Positions 1 through 10,738 of a stretch of 64,000 bases of DNA are shown piece after piece. Position numbers and translations under genes: made by a program. The notes beneath the pieces are model-generated. The model was not told where the DNA came from. It ran no database searches and saw nothing but the letters and a program-made list of their open reading frames with translations. Positions within the stretch are counted from its first letter, which is position 1; each line of letters begins with the position of its first letter. The stretch comes from Candolleomyces eurysporus (Eukaryota > Basidiomycota > Agaricomycetes > Agaricales > Psathyrellaceae), in the NCBI GenBank assembly GCA_027579435.1, contig JANBPK010001208.1, positions 1-64,000 of the forward strand, written 5' to 3'.

Positions 1-1131
1 CATGCAAGGGGAGCCTATACAAAGTACTAATTACTCCAACCTCAATTTTGACCTCATGCTTGCTCCTTGTATCTGTGTTGCTATCGACATTTTCATGTAT
101 TTTTGCAATTTTGATCTCTTTACTGTACAGTCTGCACTCATTTTCAGTGATGCTTATAAGTACAAATTCTGTAATGTGCTAATACCAATTTATATACTGA
201 TTCTGATGAATACCTTTTTGTATACAGGGTATACCAGATTTAAGCAGTACGAGGAGGAAAAGATGTCGCGGTCAGAAATATGGGTCACGTGCATTCTTTT
301 TGCACGCCACTGTAAGACCAAGGGCTCTTTTCCCCTCGCAGTCGAGCGACGAATTCCGAGGCATTTTGACTCGGGTTCATACACTCAGTTTCCAGGCGCC
401 AAGATGGATGCGCGGCATGTGCAGGAACCAACATCGGCACCGCTGTTTTCCGTCGGTGTTTCCCGCTTTCCTTTCTTGGGTTCACCTTCCTGTCTCCTCT
501 TGTTTCCCGTCCGAGCACACAATAGTAAGGAGGCAAAATGCCTCGGACCACTGCCGTGCAAAGCAGCGGCCACTTCCCACAGGTAGTTAGTTAGAACGTA
601 CAAGCAGGGCCTCAAGCAATCTAGCTGGCTGATTATGAAGCCCTTGGGACATACACCCTCAGGCCAACCGAGTAAAACGCGAACCGAAACACCCACCGAG
701 CTGCCACCCTCCTTCACCCTCGAATTCAACGCGACCTGGCACAACCAGACTAGTCTAACTTGCATCGTATGTAATATACTCAATGTACACTGTAATCAAC
801 CTGCGGTGACCGGCCGACGATTGGGGTAGTTGTGAGGTGACGTTCCCCTCCTTGCTCTCCGCTCCCTGCCGATACCGCCGTCTATGGTCGGAGGACCGCG
901 GCGGGGCAAGCGACGATTCCAAACGATGTGTGTCGGAGCTCAAAATTGGTGGAACTGAGTCAGTTCCCTCGGCAAAATGTCCAAGGCAATTCGCGCATTC
1001 TCTCGTCGACGCACACATCTACTTTGAGTGCAAGAGTCCGTCATCATTGGTAAATTAATCAGGTCTACAGTACAGTTGCGATGAGTCCAATGTTCGGGGT
1101 GAGGCGAGTCCATGTATATGCTAAAAGTCTG
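1..1131. other. No supported gene
   Basis: I see no gene I can defend here. A 194-codon open frame runs from the left edge to 586 on the plus strand, but it starts in AT-rich sequence, has no recognisable motif or signal peptide, and its composition changes abruptly near 230. The stretch ends at the 3' end of the secreted-protein gene on the minus strand. A short diverged repeat lies at 761-791. Confidence 0.5.
761..791 (+). repeat. Short diverged direct repeat, copy 1
   Basis: This 31-bp stretch matches 2498-2528 at 26 of 31 positions by eye, and all five differences are transitions. Weaker similarity extends a little to the left. It may be the remnant of a dispersed element; no ends or coding capacity are visible. 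Confidence 0.4.
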
Positions 1132-1779
1132 TTACAGAACTGGGACCGTGTAGAGATCTACGGGAGAACAGGCCTGGGGACCATCCGCCGCATTCCGCTT
1201 GTACCAGATCTAAATTGAGAGAGAATCAGCATCAGCTTGACTAGCGTCGTCAATAAAAATTAAAGAAGTCTCACCATCTCGTCGGTTCCGCAAACGTAGA
1301 AACCACCAACATAATTATACGTGAGCTTAGCTCCAAGCTGGGAGTTCTCAGAGTTGGATTGGATTTGGAGCCGGGGGAACGAGGCGCATTTGTTCGTAGA
1401 CCCATGGGCAGAATATCCGAACTGCCCGTATGTCGCGCACGAGCCATCGCTATTGAAACCTGTATCCACGAGAGGACGGTAGGTTGGACTTCCGGACTTG
1501 TCGAGGGTGCCTGTGAGGTAGCCTTGGTAGAAGTATGCTTGGATGGCAGTTCCGCTCCCAGCGAGGGTGGTGTATACACCGTCCGGACCAATGAGAACAG
1601 GCTAGATAAATGTCGTTAGTTGGTTATGGGTGCGGAGAGTTGGAGAGACCTACGCGAGGAGTCGAACTATATGGCGAGGTTGCGACGAGGTAGAAAGATG
1701 GGGTGTCGGCGTTGGGGATCACCAAAGCCCAAGAGACGAGAGGGGCGACCAAGAGAGAGATGGCAGAGAGAAACTTCAT
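1132..1779 (-). CDS. Small secreted cysteine-containing protein
   Basis: Three exons, complement(1132..1209, 1275..1601, 1654..1779), give a 176-residue protein. Exon phases agree and both introns have GT..AG ends. Residues 1-18 (MKFLSAISLLVAPLVSWA) form a clear signal peptide, so the product should be secreted. The mature part holds four cysteines, in contexts SCATYG, NKCASF, YVCGTD and QACSPV, enough for two disulfides. It is rich in Gly, Ser, Thr and Tyr and has no membrane segment. The tail ends in DLYTVPVL, which resembles an ending I associate with basidiomycete secreted proteins of unknown function. I cannot name a catalytic activity. The last exon (26 codons including the stop) is easily missed, because reading through its intron gives a false early stop at 1260. 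Confidence 0.8.
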
Positions 1780-1866
1780 GATGTTTATGAGAGTAGGTGG
1801 AGTGGCTGTTGTTCTGAGCTGGTACTATGGGTTGTGAGATGCTGAACCCTCATTCATCACTCGGGC

Positions 1867-1873
1867 TTAAATA
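1867..1873 (-). promoter_or_regulatory. TATA-like element of the secreted-protein gene
   Basis: On the minus strand the sequence reads TATTTAA about 90 bp upstream of the predicted start codon at 1779. That spacing is reasonable for a fungal core promoter. This is inferred from sequence and position only. Confidence 0.4.
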
Positions 1874-2497
1874 GTGCTCATTCACCAACATCGAGTCGAT
1901 TGCGGGACCTTGGTCGCTGTGCTGATGAAACATTTGCTGAAGTTCCGTGCAGATAATTGCACCTGTCATTGTTAGTCGGAGGGGCTATAGGCAGCGCCTC
2001 ATTCTTCAGCGTAGAATAGAATGGACTTTAGGTAGACGCCCGTTAATCCTTGAGGCTGTCCCACCTTCTGCGTTCAAGCCAAATTGACACTGCACGCACT
2101 ATTGTCTATCCTTACTTATCTGGAAAGGATATATGGTAGATTGAATGATGAAACAGAATGCACGGCCTCACCGTCTTGAAGCAGAGGGTTGCGGAGACAT
2201 AGCCGAAGACTCCGGGCATCGAATGCCTCAGCGGAGGCTTCGGCAATGACCGAAAAGCCTACCACCAACGCAGGCGTCGAGCCCTAGCTGAGACATGTGC
2301 GTGTCCCCTCCTTAACCTTTCAGATNCCCCCCGACGCACCCCAATTCTTTGTGGCAATATTCTGTCCCCTCTGGGATTTACCGGTTTTCCAGAATATCAT
2401 GGGCACCCTCGCCTCATGGCAGACCGACGGCAACAGCTCCGTAGAGCGGGGGCTAACGCGATATCATCGCACAAATCAGCGTAGACTACGGTAACCT

Positions 2498-2528
2498 TGC
2501 ATCATATGCAACATACTCAATGCATACT
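2498..2528 (+). repeat. Short diverged direct repeat, copy 2
   Basis: Partner of 761-791, same orientation, with five transition differences over 31 bp. No further structure recognised. Confidence 0.4.
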
Positions 2529-2606
2529 CGATCATAATCGATCCACGTCCGCATTACGTCTCCCGCCCATGGTTAGATCTACTTTACAGGGTCTTGAACC
2601 AACTTG

Positions 2607-4445
2607 CTAGATCTCTTCGATTCTGAAATCCTCGTCTTCCTCTTCATCCTCTTCCTGTTTCGGTTTATCAGATGAGGCGCCTTGCAATGGGTGAAGGTCT
2701 GCTTCCACATTCTCGTCCTCGTCGTCCTCTTCGTCTAACGACACGACTTTGGGTTCTTCGCCCTTGATTAGTTGGACGAGGCGTTCCATGTGTTCTTGAA
2801 CCTGTTATATGCAATCGTCAGTACTGATGGAACTGCTGGACAGTTGGAGGGGACGATGGGAAGCTGGGATACCATCAACCTACATTTTCGTTCTTATCCT
2901 GCATATGCGCCTCCCTAATAATCTCATACACACCATGCTCTCTTTGATAATCTCGACCCCAGCGCGTGTGGCAGAGGAGGAGAAGAGTTTCGACGTGGGT
3001 GAGCCGGATGGAGGTGTCCGGCTCGCGNTTTTTTGTCAGGTGGGAGGAATTGGAGCTCTGGGAGGAGTTTTTCTTGGTCCTAAATGAATCAGATTGTCAG
3101 TCAAAGTCGGTTAGCGATGGGAATGAGAAAGATGTGATGATGTCTATTACACACATCGAGATCGAATTCCTCTGGGCCAGTGAGCGGGAGGAGGATGTAA
3201 GGAAGCGCATCAATTCCTGGGGCGGTGGATTTGGAAGGGCGAACGACAATCTGTTCGGATTCAGCGCTAAGGATGGCTTTGTGCGCTTTTGCGTTGAAGG
3301 CGCAGTTTCTGGTAGTATCATCAGTAGGTAAGTGAGCCAGCGACGACGATCACAAAGAGGAGATGGACTTGCTTCAATGTCGAGGCAACACCTTTGCGTC
3401 GGATCGTATCCTTATGTTCTGTAAAGGCCACGATTTTGGAGAGAGGGTACCGATAATCCCCGCTTTCCTGTTGCGCGAGTTGGAATGGTTNGGGGGGAGA
3501 GGAAGAAGTTGCGGCCTGTCGGAGACTATTTCGCAATGAGACACCCATCGACTTCCCCTCTGTACAGACTCGAATACGTACTACAGACATGTTAGCAAAA
3601 ACACTCGCCAAAAAGTGAAGTTCCGCTTTGCGTTGCCGCTTGGAGAGGTCGGTGATTTCACCCATCGTGGCGCCTTGCACGAACGCTTCAACGAGTAGCG
3701 GGAGGGCAGGAACTTCCTTTTCTTCACCAGTAGGATAAGGAACAGGTGCGGCACAAGACCCGCATCTCGAGTTGACGGGATACAAGGAACCTTCGTGGGA
3801 GATGACTGAGATTTTCATTGTGAGCAGGGCTGAGCATGCCGGTGAGGATGCTGTGAGGTTGGAGAGCATCATGGCAGCCAGATCGGCGCAAGTTGCTTTT
3901 GGGTTCTTCATAAAATCGATGAGCATGGGTGTCGGTGGATCGGAGAGAGGACGTACGATAATATATGATACAATAAAGTTTAGAAAAGTCGGGTCGGAGA
4001 GAGGCGTGATGAGCAAGGGTGAATCCGACAGATTGACCAGAGCTCTGAAAGCATCATGGGCAATGCTCTACAAAGTATATCAGTACAAATTCCACGCATT
4101 CTGTACCTCGAAGCGCCCACCAATTGGTCTCTGCAGAGCAGCTTTAGATCTCGAATGACATCATTTTCCTTCGCCTGCTGCAGCCCTCCCCCTCCCAATC
4201 CCTTGAAGAATATGGCAGTTCTATGTGGAGAGCCTTGCGCCGTTTGGGGTAGAAGGTTCTCCAAAGCTAATTGCCTCGCCTGAGGGTTTCTGTTTCGCAA
4301 AAAAGGGACAAGCTAGAAGTTTGTGACACCAACAGATAAGTCGAGATCGAGATTACGAAGATATCAGGGGAAATCTGGTGTTGTAGTTTGACAGTTGAGC
4401 ATGATATCGGCAGACGGGGCTAACCTCGAGCAACTGCGCCTCCAT
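2607..4445 (-). CDS. HGH1: HGH1-type armadillo-like protein, eEF2 folding/assembly factor
   Basis: The product matches the HGH1 family: helical-repeat cytosolic proteins that help the TRiC/CCT chaperonin fold translation elongation factor 2. Seen directly: an N-terminal ARM-like segment (RNPQARQLALENLLP), then ADLAAMMLSNLT, the family core YPLSKIVAFTEHKDTIRR, then KKREPD, a leucine-rich ETLLLLC-type helix and REHGVYEIIRE. The tail (about 45 residues) is very acidic and ends at 2607. Exons are about 4425-4445, 4121-4312, 3585-4067, 3373-3525, 3155-3308, 2884-3079 and 2607-2801. Phases agree only if the N at 3028 and at 3491 are treated as extra bases. The intron at 3309-3372 has a GC donor (GCAAGT). 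A further 51-nt in-frame intron may lie inside the third exon. Expected length is about 445-463 residues. Confidence 0.9.
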
Positions 4446-4653
4446 TTCGCTGAAATATCGTGTTCCTGAGGCCGCTGGCCGGGCCAATGTCGAGGGAGGT
4501 AGAAAAAGAGCGAGCGCCATCCAAAGACCCCCAAATCGGGCAATTGGAATTCCAGTCACATGACGAGGCTGAATTGGCGCCTCAGGCTTGCGCAGGCCCG
4601 AGCCTCTTGCTCTTCCTCCACCACCACCTCGTCCTCTCAATCCGTGTCCTGCG
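4446..4653. promoter_or_regulatory. Bidirectional promoter between HGH1 and SPT20
   Basis: The start codons of HGH1 (minus, 4445) and SPT20 (plus, 4654) are 208 bp apart and face away from each other. The spacer must therefore hold both promoters and both 5' leaders. No clear TATA box is visible. SPT20 could start 22 codons upstream at 4588 in the same frame, which would make the spacer shorter still. Confidence 0.6.
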
Positions 4654-7600
4654 ATGGCGCTGGGCCCCATCGAAAGCTATAACAGAACGCGATATGGGGA
4701 GCAGCTACTGCGGAAGAATGAGGGCCATCCGCCCTCGTTCACTGTACACTTGCACCCCGAGCATTGGGTCTTGAACAACGGTGGAAAGTTTCTGTATCAG
4801 CAACCGGTTGCTGTGAGTATCCGCCAGTCAAGGCTGGCCGCTCAAGTCTGAACACTTTCTTCAGAGCCTTCTAGACGACATACGGGCACACAGGATACCC
4901 GTAGACTTTCTTGACCTGTTTGAAGATAACCAGGCTCCGTTCTATGAAGGTGTGTGTCAAGCTATCCAACAGAGTTCTTGGTCTGAAGATGCTACAGGAT
5001 GTATGGTTGTGGAGCTACTCGACTACCGTGCCCAGAAAGCCAACCAACCTCACCCAGAGAAACCCGAGCCGACACGCGTGATCCTCCACTCTAACCCGGA
5101 GACTATCTACGCGGACATATGCCGAATGAGCGAGAGCTCTGGGAGGACCTGGACGGACAAGGAAGCAGTTGAAGTTGAAGCTAAGCTGCTTGTGAGTTGA
5201 CCTATCACTTGACTGTGTCTATTAATTGACGTTCGTTAGCTCGCTACCAACCAAGTGCTTTGCCTTGACCCCGATCCCCATCTGACAAGAGTTGCAAACA
5301 ATGTTCTTCGCGCATCTACCCCTACGATTCCAATGTCTCTGAAGCGGAAAGCGTCTGCTTTGGAGCCTGAAGAGGACGAATCTCACAAGAACCAAAGGAT
5401 GAAGATCCTCTCATTTGCGGCCCCTCGGCAAACTGGGAGGAGGCCTACAGCAAGGTATTATCAGCGTTCGTTATATGCCATTATGTTGTTGGTCTAAATG
5501 TCTGTTAGTTTCAACTTCTTGGACTTGATGTACAAGGGTCGCAAAGAGAAGGAGGCGGCGGCAAGCGCTCCATCGCTGTTGTCTGGGCACCCCTATCTCA
5601 AAGGACCACCTCCTCGGCCACCTCCTCCAGTGTCTCCCCGACCCCCTGCTCCTATATCGCAATCGCCTGCAAATGGAATCAAGGAAGGGACACCTCAGGT
5701 TCCCCCCAGCAGTACAGCTTTCATACGCAGCGCCGGATCCAGCACCCCCGCTCCTACCCAACCCCCCCCAACCGACACACCAATTCATCTCTCAGCAACC
5801 CCCCGCGCCCGTTAACCCTACTCCTGCCATGCAACCGCAAGTTTATGCGAACGTGCAGGCTGCGACCCAAGCCGCTGCTGCCGTCGCTCATCGGGCACCT
5901 ACGCCTGCTCAACATCAGCCACCATTGTCAGAGCAAGTTCCGCCACAGCACCAGCATCAATATCAGATGCTGCAGAAAATTCAGCAGCAGCAGCAGCAGC
6001 AGAAAGCAATGCATTCGATGCCACAGTCTGTTCCACCACCCATGCAAAACCCTTCCCCTTCACAGCATTCCGACCAACAGGCCAGCACTCAACACCTTCA
6101 GGTTCCTGCGGTTCCGCAGCGCGGCACACCGACACCGAAACCAGCCACTGCTCCCCTCCCAACTCAAACCGTACCCGCCGCCCCGACGCCCGTTCCACAA
6201 CAGCCACCGGCCGCGGTCCCTGCCCCCACCACCTTCCAGCCACAACTACCCAATCAATTTGTTATGCAGCTACCACCGACGGGTCAGCCAGGATCTCCGG
6301 CAGCCGTTCCTGTTACGACCGCTCCTGTCCAACGTCAGCCGTCGCAGGCGGAACTCGCTGCGCAGCAGAAGTTGCAGCAGGATATGCAGCAGATGGAAAA
6401 TTTCCTGAAGAGTATCAAGGAAGCTCTACATGGTACCGCCCTAGCACTTGTGAAAACCCCCAACGATATAGGGCTGAAGCAGCAACTAAATCGACTTCAG
6501 GTACAGTTGGGAACGGCTCAGCAACACTACACAAGGCTTCAACAACAGCAAGCTGCGCTATATTCCAAATTGCAGCAGCCTGTACCTGGCACGACCTCAC
6601 AGACGGGTCGGCTGACACCTCAGGGGGTCAATTCAGGTGCTGTGAATGGATATGCTCCCGCAACGACCGCGGCCAGCCCGTCTCCTGTGCGGAGCAGTCC
6701 CAGTGTGGCAACGAAACCTCTGATACCTCAACAACCTCAGATGCAGCAGCAGAACAGACAACAACAGATGCAGATGGGGCAACCGGAGCAGCAGCAGCCT
6801 CAGCAACACCCCCAGCAACACCAGCAACAGCCCCAGCAGCTTGGTGCTGGACAGTTTACGTTTCCGGCTGGCTTTAATCCAGCTGCGGTACGTGCGAACC
6901 AGGCACAGGCCCACCTGTTGGCTGTAGCTCAGGCTAATGCGGCGAAGGCATCAGCCGGTACGCCCGTTCCTATGCCCGGAGGATNCGATGGTCGGGCAGC
7001 AGTCACCCCAGCAGCAGCAGACTGTCCAACAGCAACAAATGCACCAGCAACAGCAACAGAAATTACAGACACCTCAACTTCCGAATCAGCAGTTGCGGAC
7101 GCCGCAGATGCAGCAGCAACAGGCGAGAGCGACACCCCAACTCCAGGCGGCGCAGTTGCGGACACCGCAAACGCAGCAGCAGCAACTCCAGCAAATGCAG
7201 CAGATTCAACAACATGCGCAGATGCAAAGACAGCCGACGCCTCAGGTGCAGCAGCAGCAACAGCAACAGCAACTCCAGCAACAGCAGCAGCAACTCCAGC
7301 AACAGCAACTTCAGCAGCAGCAACTCGCTCAGCAGCGCCATATGCAGCAACTTCAGCAAGCTCAGCTTCTCCAGCAACAGCAGCAGCAGCAGCAACATCA
7401 GAATCCTCAGCAGCAGCAACTGACGGCTCAGCAACAACAACAGGCGCTTCAGCAGCAACAACAGTACCTGTACAGCAATTACGCGGCGAGTCTGGGTCGG
7501 TACCAGCAACAACTGGCTCTTGCCGTTCAGCATGGGAAGATGACTCAACAACAAGCACAATCGATGTTGATGTCGAAAATGAGTGGGGTTGCCGCTGCTG

Positions 7601-7800
7601 GGAATGGTGCCGGACAACATCCGAATGCGGTTCAAATGCAAGCTCAACAGATGGCTGCTCAGGCTGCTGCTGCAGCGGGAGGAGCGGGGAGCGGGATGCA
7701 GATGGGCATGACGCCGCAGATGCTTCAGCAGCAGCAGTTGATGGCTCACATTGCGAAGCTTCAGCAGCAACAGCAGCAGCAGCAGCAGCAGGGTCGGTGA
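4654..7800 (+). CDS. SPT20: Spt20-type subunit of the SAGA co-activator complex
   Basis: Spt20 holds together the SAGA histone acetyltransferase co-activator in the nucleus. The first 230 or so residues carry the family domain, with FLYQQPV, DDIRAHRIPVDFLDLF, CMVVELLDYR and a TIYADICRM segment. Exons are 4654-4812, 4865-5191, 5240-5454 and 5509-7800. The last exon is open only if a 97-nt intron (5699-5795, acceptor TCTCAG) is removed and the N at 6985 is treated as an extra base. The protein is then about 964 residues. The C-terminal two thirds are Pro-, Ala- and Gln-rich and become nearly pure polyglutamine after residue 700. The start at 4654 fits the domain best. The opposite-strand Leu- and Ala-rich open frames here are shadows of the CAG/CAA codons. 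Confidence 0.87.
7000..7797 (+). repeat. CAG/CAA glutamine-codon tract in SPT20
   Basis: A dense, imperfect CAG/CAA array encodes the polyglutamine tail of Spt20, with runs of up to about ten codons near the stop. CAG and CAA are mixed, so most runs are not pure triplet repeats, but the last run before the stop is almost pure CAG. Such tracts are prone to length polymorphism and to assembly error. Confidence 0.85.
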
Positions 7801-8245
7801 CGAGCCCGGGGCCACTGGACTTCGGTTTTCTGGTTAGATATTTCTTTTTGTTGCTTTTTTACGATGCCAGCAGGGAGTGTTATTCTCCGGTTAAACGTTG
7901 GTATTTATTTCTGGTACTATGCTTTCGAGGATATTATTTCATTTCTCTTTCGCTACGGATGGGCAACTTATTCCCAATTGTTATTAATTGAATCCTGGTA
8001 CATTGACATTTGTATATTAGAACTCCCATTCATTGATTTAATCTAGTATAACACTCAAAAGCATGCCACAGTAAATTCCAGGCTTGAAACTTTTATGGCG
8101 GAATATCCACGNTTTTTTTCGCATTCTTTTCCGGTCAAATTGGCGTGTGACAGGTCCGTTTGCTCTTTCATCGTCATCACCACCTTCTGCCACTTTCCGC
8201 CCCCACGGCGCCTCCTAGGCTCGCACGTAAAGCCATCTGGTCGTA
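7801..8245 (+). other. Intergenic: SPT20 3' side and F-box A promoter
   Basis: No gene seen. An AT-rich stretch after the SPT20 stop probably holds its 3' UTR and polyadenylation signals. An undetermined base next to a T run lies at about 8112. The right part is the promoter of F-box copy A. Confidence 0.5.
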
Positions 8246-9937
8246 ATGAGTGCATTTTCTCAGCTTTCCCCTGAGGTTGTCGTCTGTATCCTCTACTTCT
8301 TGGGTCCACTCGATATACTTTCAATGCGGAAGGTAAGCATGAGCGGTGGCATGACACGGCGTAGCTCTGGTGAACTCACTCCCTCTCATCCCTATGGATA
8401 GACTTGTCGTAAATTCTATATGGCGACCAAGTTCAAAACTGTCTGGAAGACGGTGTTGAACGAGATGTGCGAGCGCTACGGCGTTTACAAACCCACGTAC
8501 CCAATGGACAAGATGTCCATTCTGGAGCTGGAGCATGCATCGTTGGCGCCTCACCGTTTCGTGGAATTTATTAAAGGAAATAGTGGAAGATCCGAATTAT
8601 TCGATGCACCATTGTATCACAGACGGCATGTGCACCATTGCCAACGAGGAGGCCAAGTGGATGCGGATGTACCCCAGACAGTCGCCATCAGAACTCTCTA
8701 CCTCGTTCCCGGAGGTCGGTTTCTCATCACTGCTGGAATGAGAGAAGTCTGCCTCTGGGACCTTGGGTATGGTCGGCATGCCCCGACGAAGCCACACCCC
8801 TTGGCGGTACTAGACCGAGACGCATTCCAATTTATCGCTGACGTCTTACCAAGTTCGGATGGGAAACAGCTCATAGTGGTGATAAGGAAGGAGTAAGAGC
8901 TAATGCTTGTCATGAACGGAGCATATTGGCCTCACTTATGATTTGTAGCTCACGAGCCGGTCCCGTTGAGGTTCATCGGATTGATCCTCTATCTGCGACT
9001 CCCTCATTCTATTTGGAAGGCCGATTCGACGTAGTAGAGCCTCAGGGATGGCTTGCGGACATGGAATTCTTCCTCACGCGAAATACTGCCTTCGTCCATG
9101 GACCACGGTCTTTTCATGCGTGGAACTGGGCTGAAAATACTGGATGCCTGTTGAAGATTCCTGAACCTTATACACCCAATCCGGTAAACCCTACTTTGTA
9201 TCAGACGCTTCGCATCACTGAGTCTTGCTGGATATTAGGTTTACATCTCTGACAAATCGATCGTCGTATGGACTGAAGATATGGATGGTCTCTTAGCTTG
9301 GGACAACTCAAGCTTGCCCACTTTCGAGTCCATGTCAGGAGATCTTCACGAAATGCCCCGTATTAATCTTACCCAAGAACCGAAGAAGATTCAGCTTTGG
9401 CAAGACCCGGACGACGCGATGGGGATATGCGTCTCTAATCACTCTGTTTGGCAGCGTGGACTCTCGTCGAAGGACTACTTCTGCATATCGACATGCGACG
9501 TCGAGGCCAGTGAGCAATTTCCTGCTCTAACTTTGTTTTCAATCAGCAACGCCAACACTTCAGCGAGTCTTTCTCTGACTCCCTTTTTTCCAATTGCTTG
9601 CGGTCGTAGCATCTCGCACTACGGCGATCCTAAAATGGGCTCGCTCTTCGCTGGGCCGTCCCTGTTGCTCGACTGCGACGACCATCTCGTATTTTGCTCG
9701 ACTTCCGATCTGCGTAGATTGGTTGTGACTGTCATACCTTTACCAGGAGATGAATCGCAACCCCTCATTGAACTTAAATCAGTGAATTTGACTTCTAAAA
9801 GCAACGGTTCGTGGTGGTCGGGCAACCAGATCGGAATCTGCCCGCATTCTGGCCGTCTGGTGTATTTTGCTGATGGGCGACCTGACTGGGGAGAGCTTTG
9901 TGTTGACGATTTTCTCGTACCCCCGGAGGAAGCGTAA
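8246..9937 (+). CDS. F-box protein with long C-terminal propeller-like region (family copy A)
   Basis: Four exons (8246-8332, 8402-8892, 8949-9183, 9239-9937) give 503 residues with all phases matching. Residues 1-45 form an F-box-like helix set: LSPEVVVCILYFL, then DILSMRKTCRKFY. The rest holds short repeats of the kind LVPGGRFLI..WDLGY, SFHAWNWAEN and SIVVWTEDMDGLLAWD, which suggests a beta-propeller without classical WD40 spacing. F-box proteins usually bring substrates to SCF ubiquitin ligases through Skp1; the substrate here is unknown. The gene has three relatives in the window: broken copy B (19117), copy C (44575-46227, minus) and copy D (62503 onward). All share the intron after the first ~30-38 codons at MRK and the phase-2 second intron. 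Confidence 0.82.
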
Positions 9938-10207
9938 CTGCAGTGCGACAGTACAAGAAGGGAGGCACTTAGGTTTACATGCTTCGGAAATACACAGTTC
10001 TGTTGCCCTTTAATTTTCACCTCAGCTTATCTCGACCTGATATATCGACCCTAAGCAAGCTCGATCTAGTCGAAATATTCAATGTTCAGCGCGTGTGACG
10101 GATCGCGCGCGCTCTGGTAACCTATCCTTCTTCATAAGGCTGATGAGATGGACATGCCTTTCTAGCCATCCTCAGTTATTAATGCCCTTTCAGGTGTGTA
10201 TGCTCAT
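8610..10207 (+). repeat. Segmental duplication, F-box block, copy 1
   Basis: From the second exon of F-box A through about 270 bp past its stop, the sequence aligns base by base with 19117-20735 in the same orientation. High similarity covers exons, introns and 3' flank alike, so the block was copied as genomic DNA and not through RNA. Confidence 0.85.
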
Positions 10208-10738
10208 TGCAAACTATTCATAAATTATTCGTACAAGGTATTACAACGTCAAGTGACATCGTTTTCTTACAAGTATGTGGTATTAGCCCGGGTTCCTTCA
10301 ATTGACTCAAGTACTTGCGCGTTATGGGCCGTCGCGTTGCGCGGCATATTCCGAGGACTCAAGGGGGTTCATGGCCCTTGGAAAGTGCTCTTAATTTGTT
10401 ACTCTAAAATTATAAATAAATTCATTATGAACCTTCAGAGTTTGAAATGCAATGAAAAGATTTGCACATCGAGGGGTTTGAACATAAAGCTACGGTCATG
10501 GTCACATGATATACAAGTCACTGGTTCTTATAAGCCTGTTTTCTTGGCACTGGGAACCTGCAGGGTACAAGTACCCGAGGATAGAGTCCTCGGAACTACG
10601 GGGGGTCATCGTGCGCCAAGTTCCTGAGACGGAGCGTAAGCATTATCAGTCTGTATATAATTCTTCTCATTCAGGAACATTGATTCCAGTCACAGGATAT
10701 ACATTGCATTCCGTATCATTTATTCAGACAGACATATT
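9938..10738. other. Intergenic with inverted-repeat segment
   Basis: No gene seen. The first 270 bp belong to the duplicated F-box block. The rest is AT-rich and holds the inverted-repeat segment annotated at 10343-10595. It ends at the stop codon of the cysteine-rich surface-protein gene. Confidence 0.5.
10343..10595. repeat. Inverted-repeat segment, possible MITE remnant
   Basis: TTCCGAGGACTC at 10349-10360 is followed by its exact reverse complement GAGTCCTCGGAA at 10584-10595. The pair brackets about 220 bp of noncoding DNA. The left end, GGCATATTCCGAGG.CTCAAG, recurs in direct orientation at 12683-12703 with one mismatch. The right part recurs there in inverted form (CTCGGGTACTTG.ACCCTG). 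No target-site duplication was established and nothing is encoded. Confidence 0.5.

Larger units (their letters stand above)
1780..2606. other. Intergenic: promoter side of secreted gene, 3' side of HGH1
   Basis: No gene seen. The left part is the promoter of the minus-strand secreted protein and the right part follows the HGH1 stop codon. It contains one undetermined base next to a C run at about 2326, and the second copy of the short diverged repeat at 2498-2528. Confidence 0.5.

Noticed and set aside
2..586. 194-codon open frame at the left edge
   Set aside because: No motif, no splice-consistent extension, and a sharp composition change inside it; probably chance openness in AT-rich DNA.
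6929..7991. Long Ala-, Leu- or Ser-rich frames over the SPT20 glutamine tract, on both strands
   Set aside because: They are out-of-frame readings of CAG/CAA repeats; the Gln frame continues the Spt20 protein once the N at 6985 is removed.
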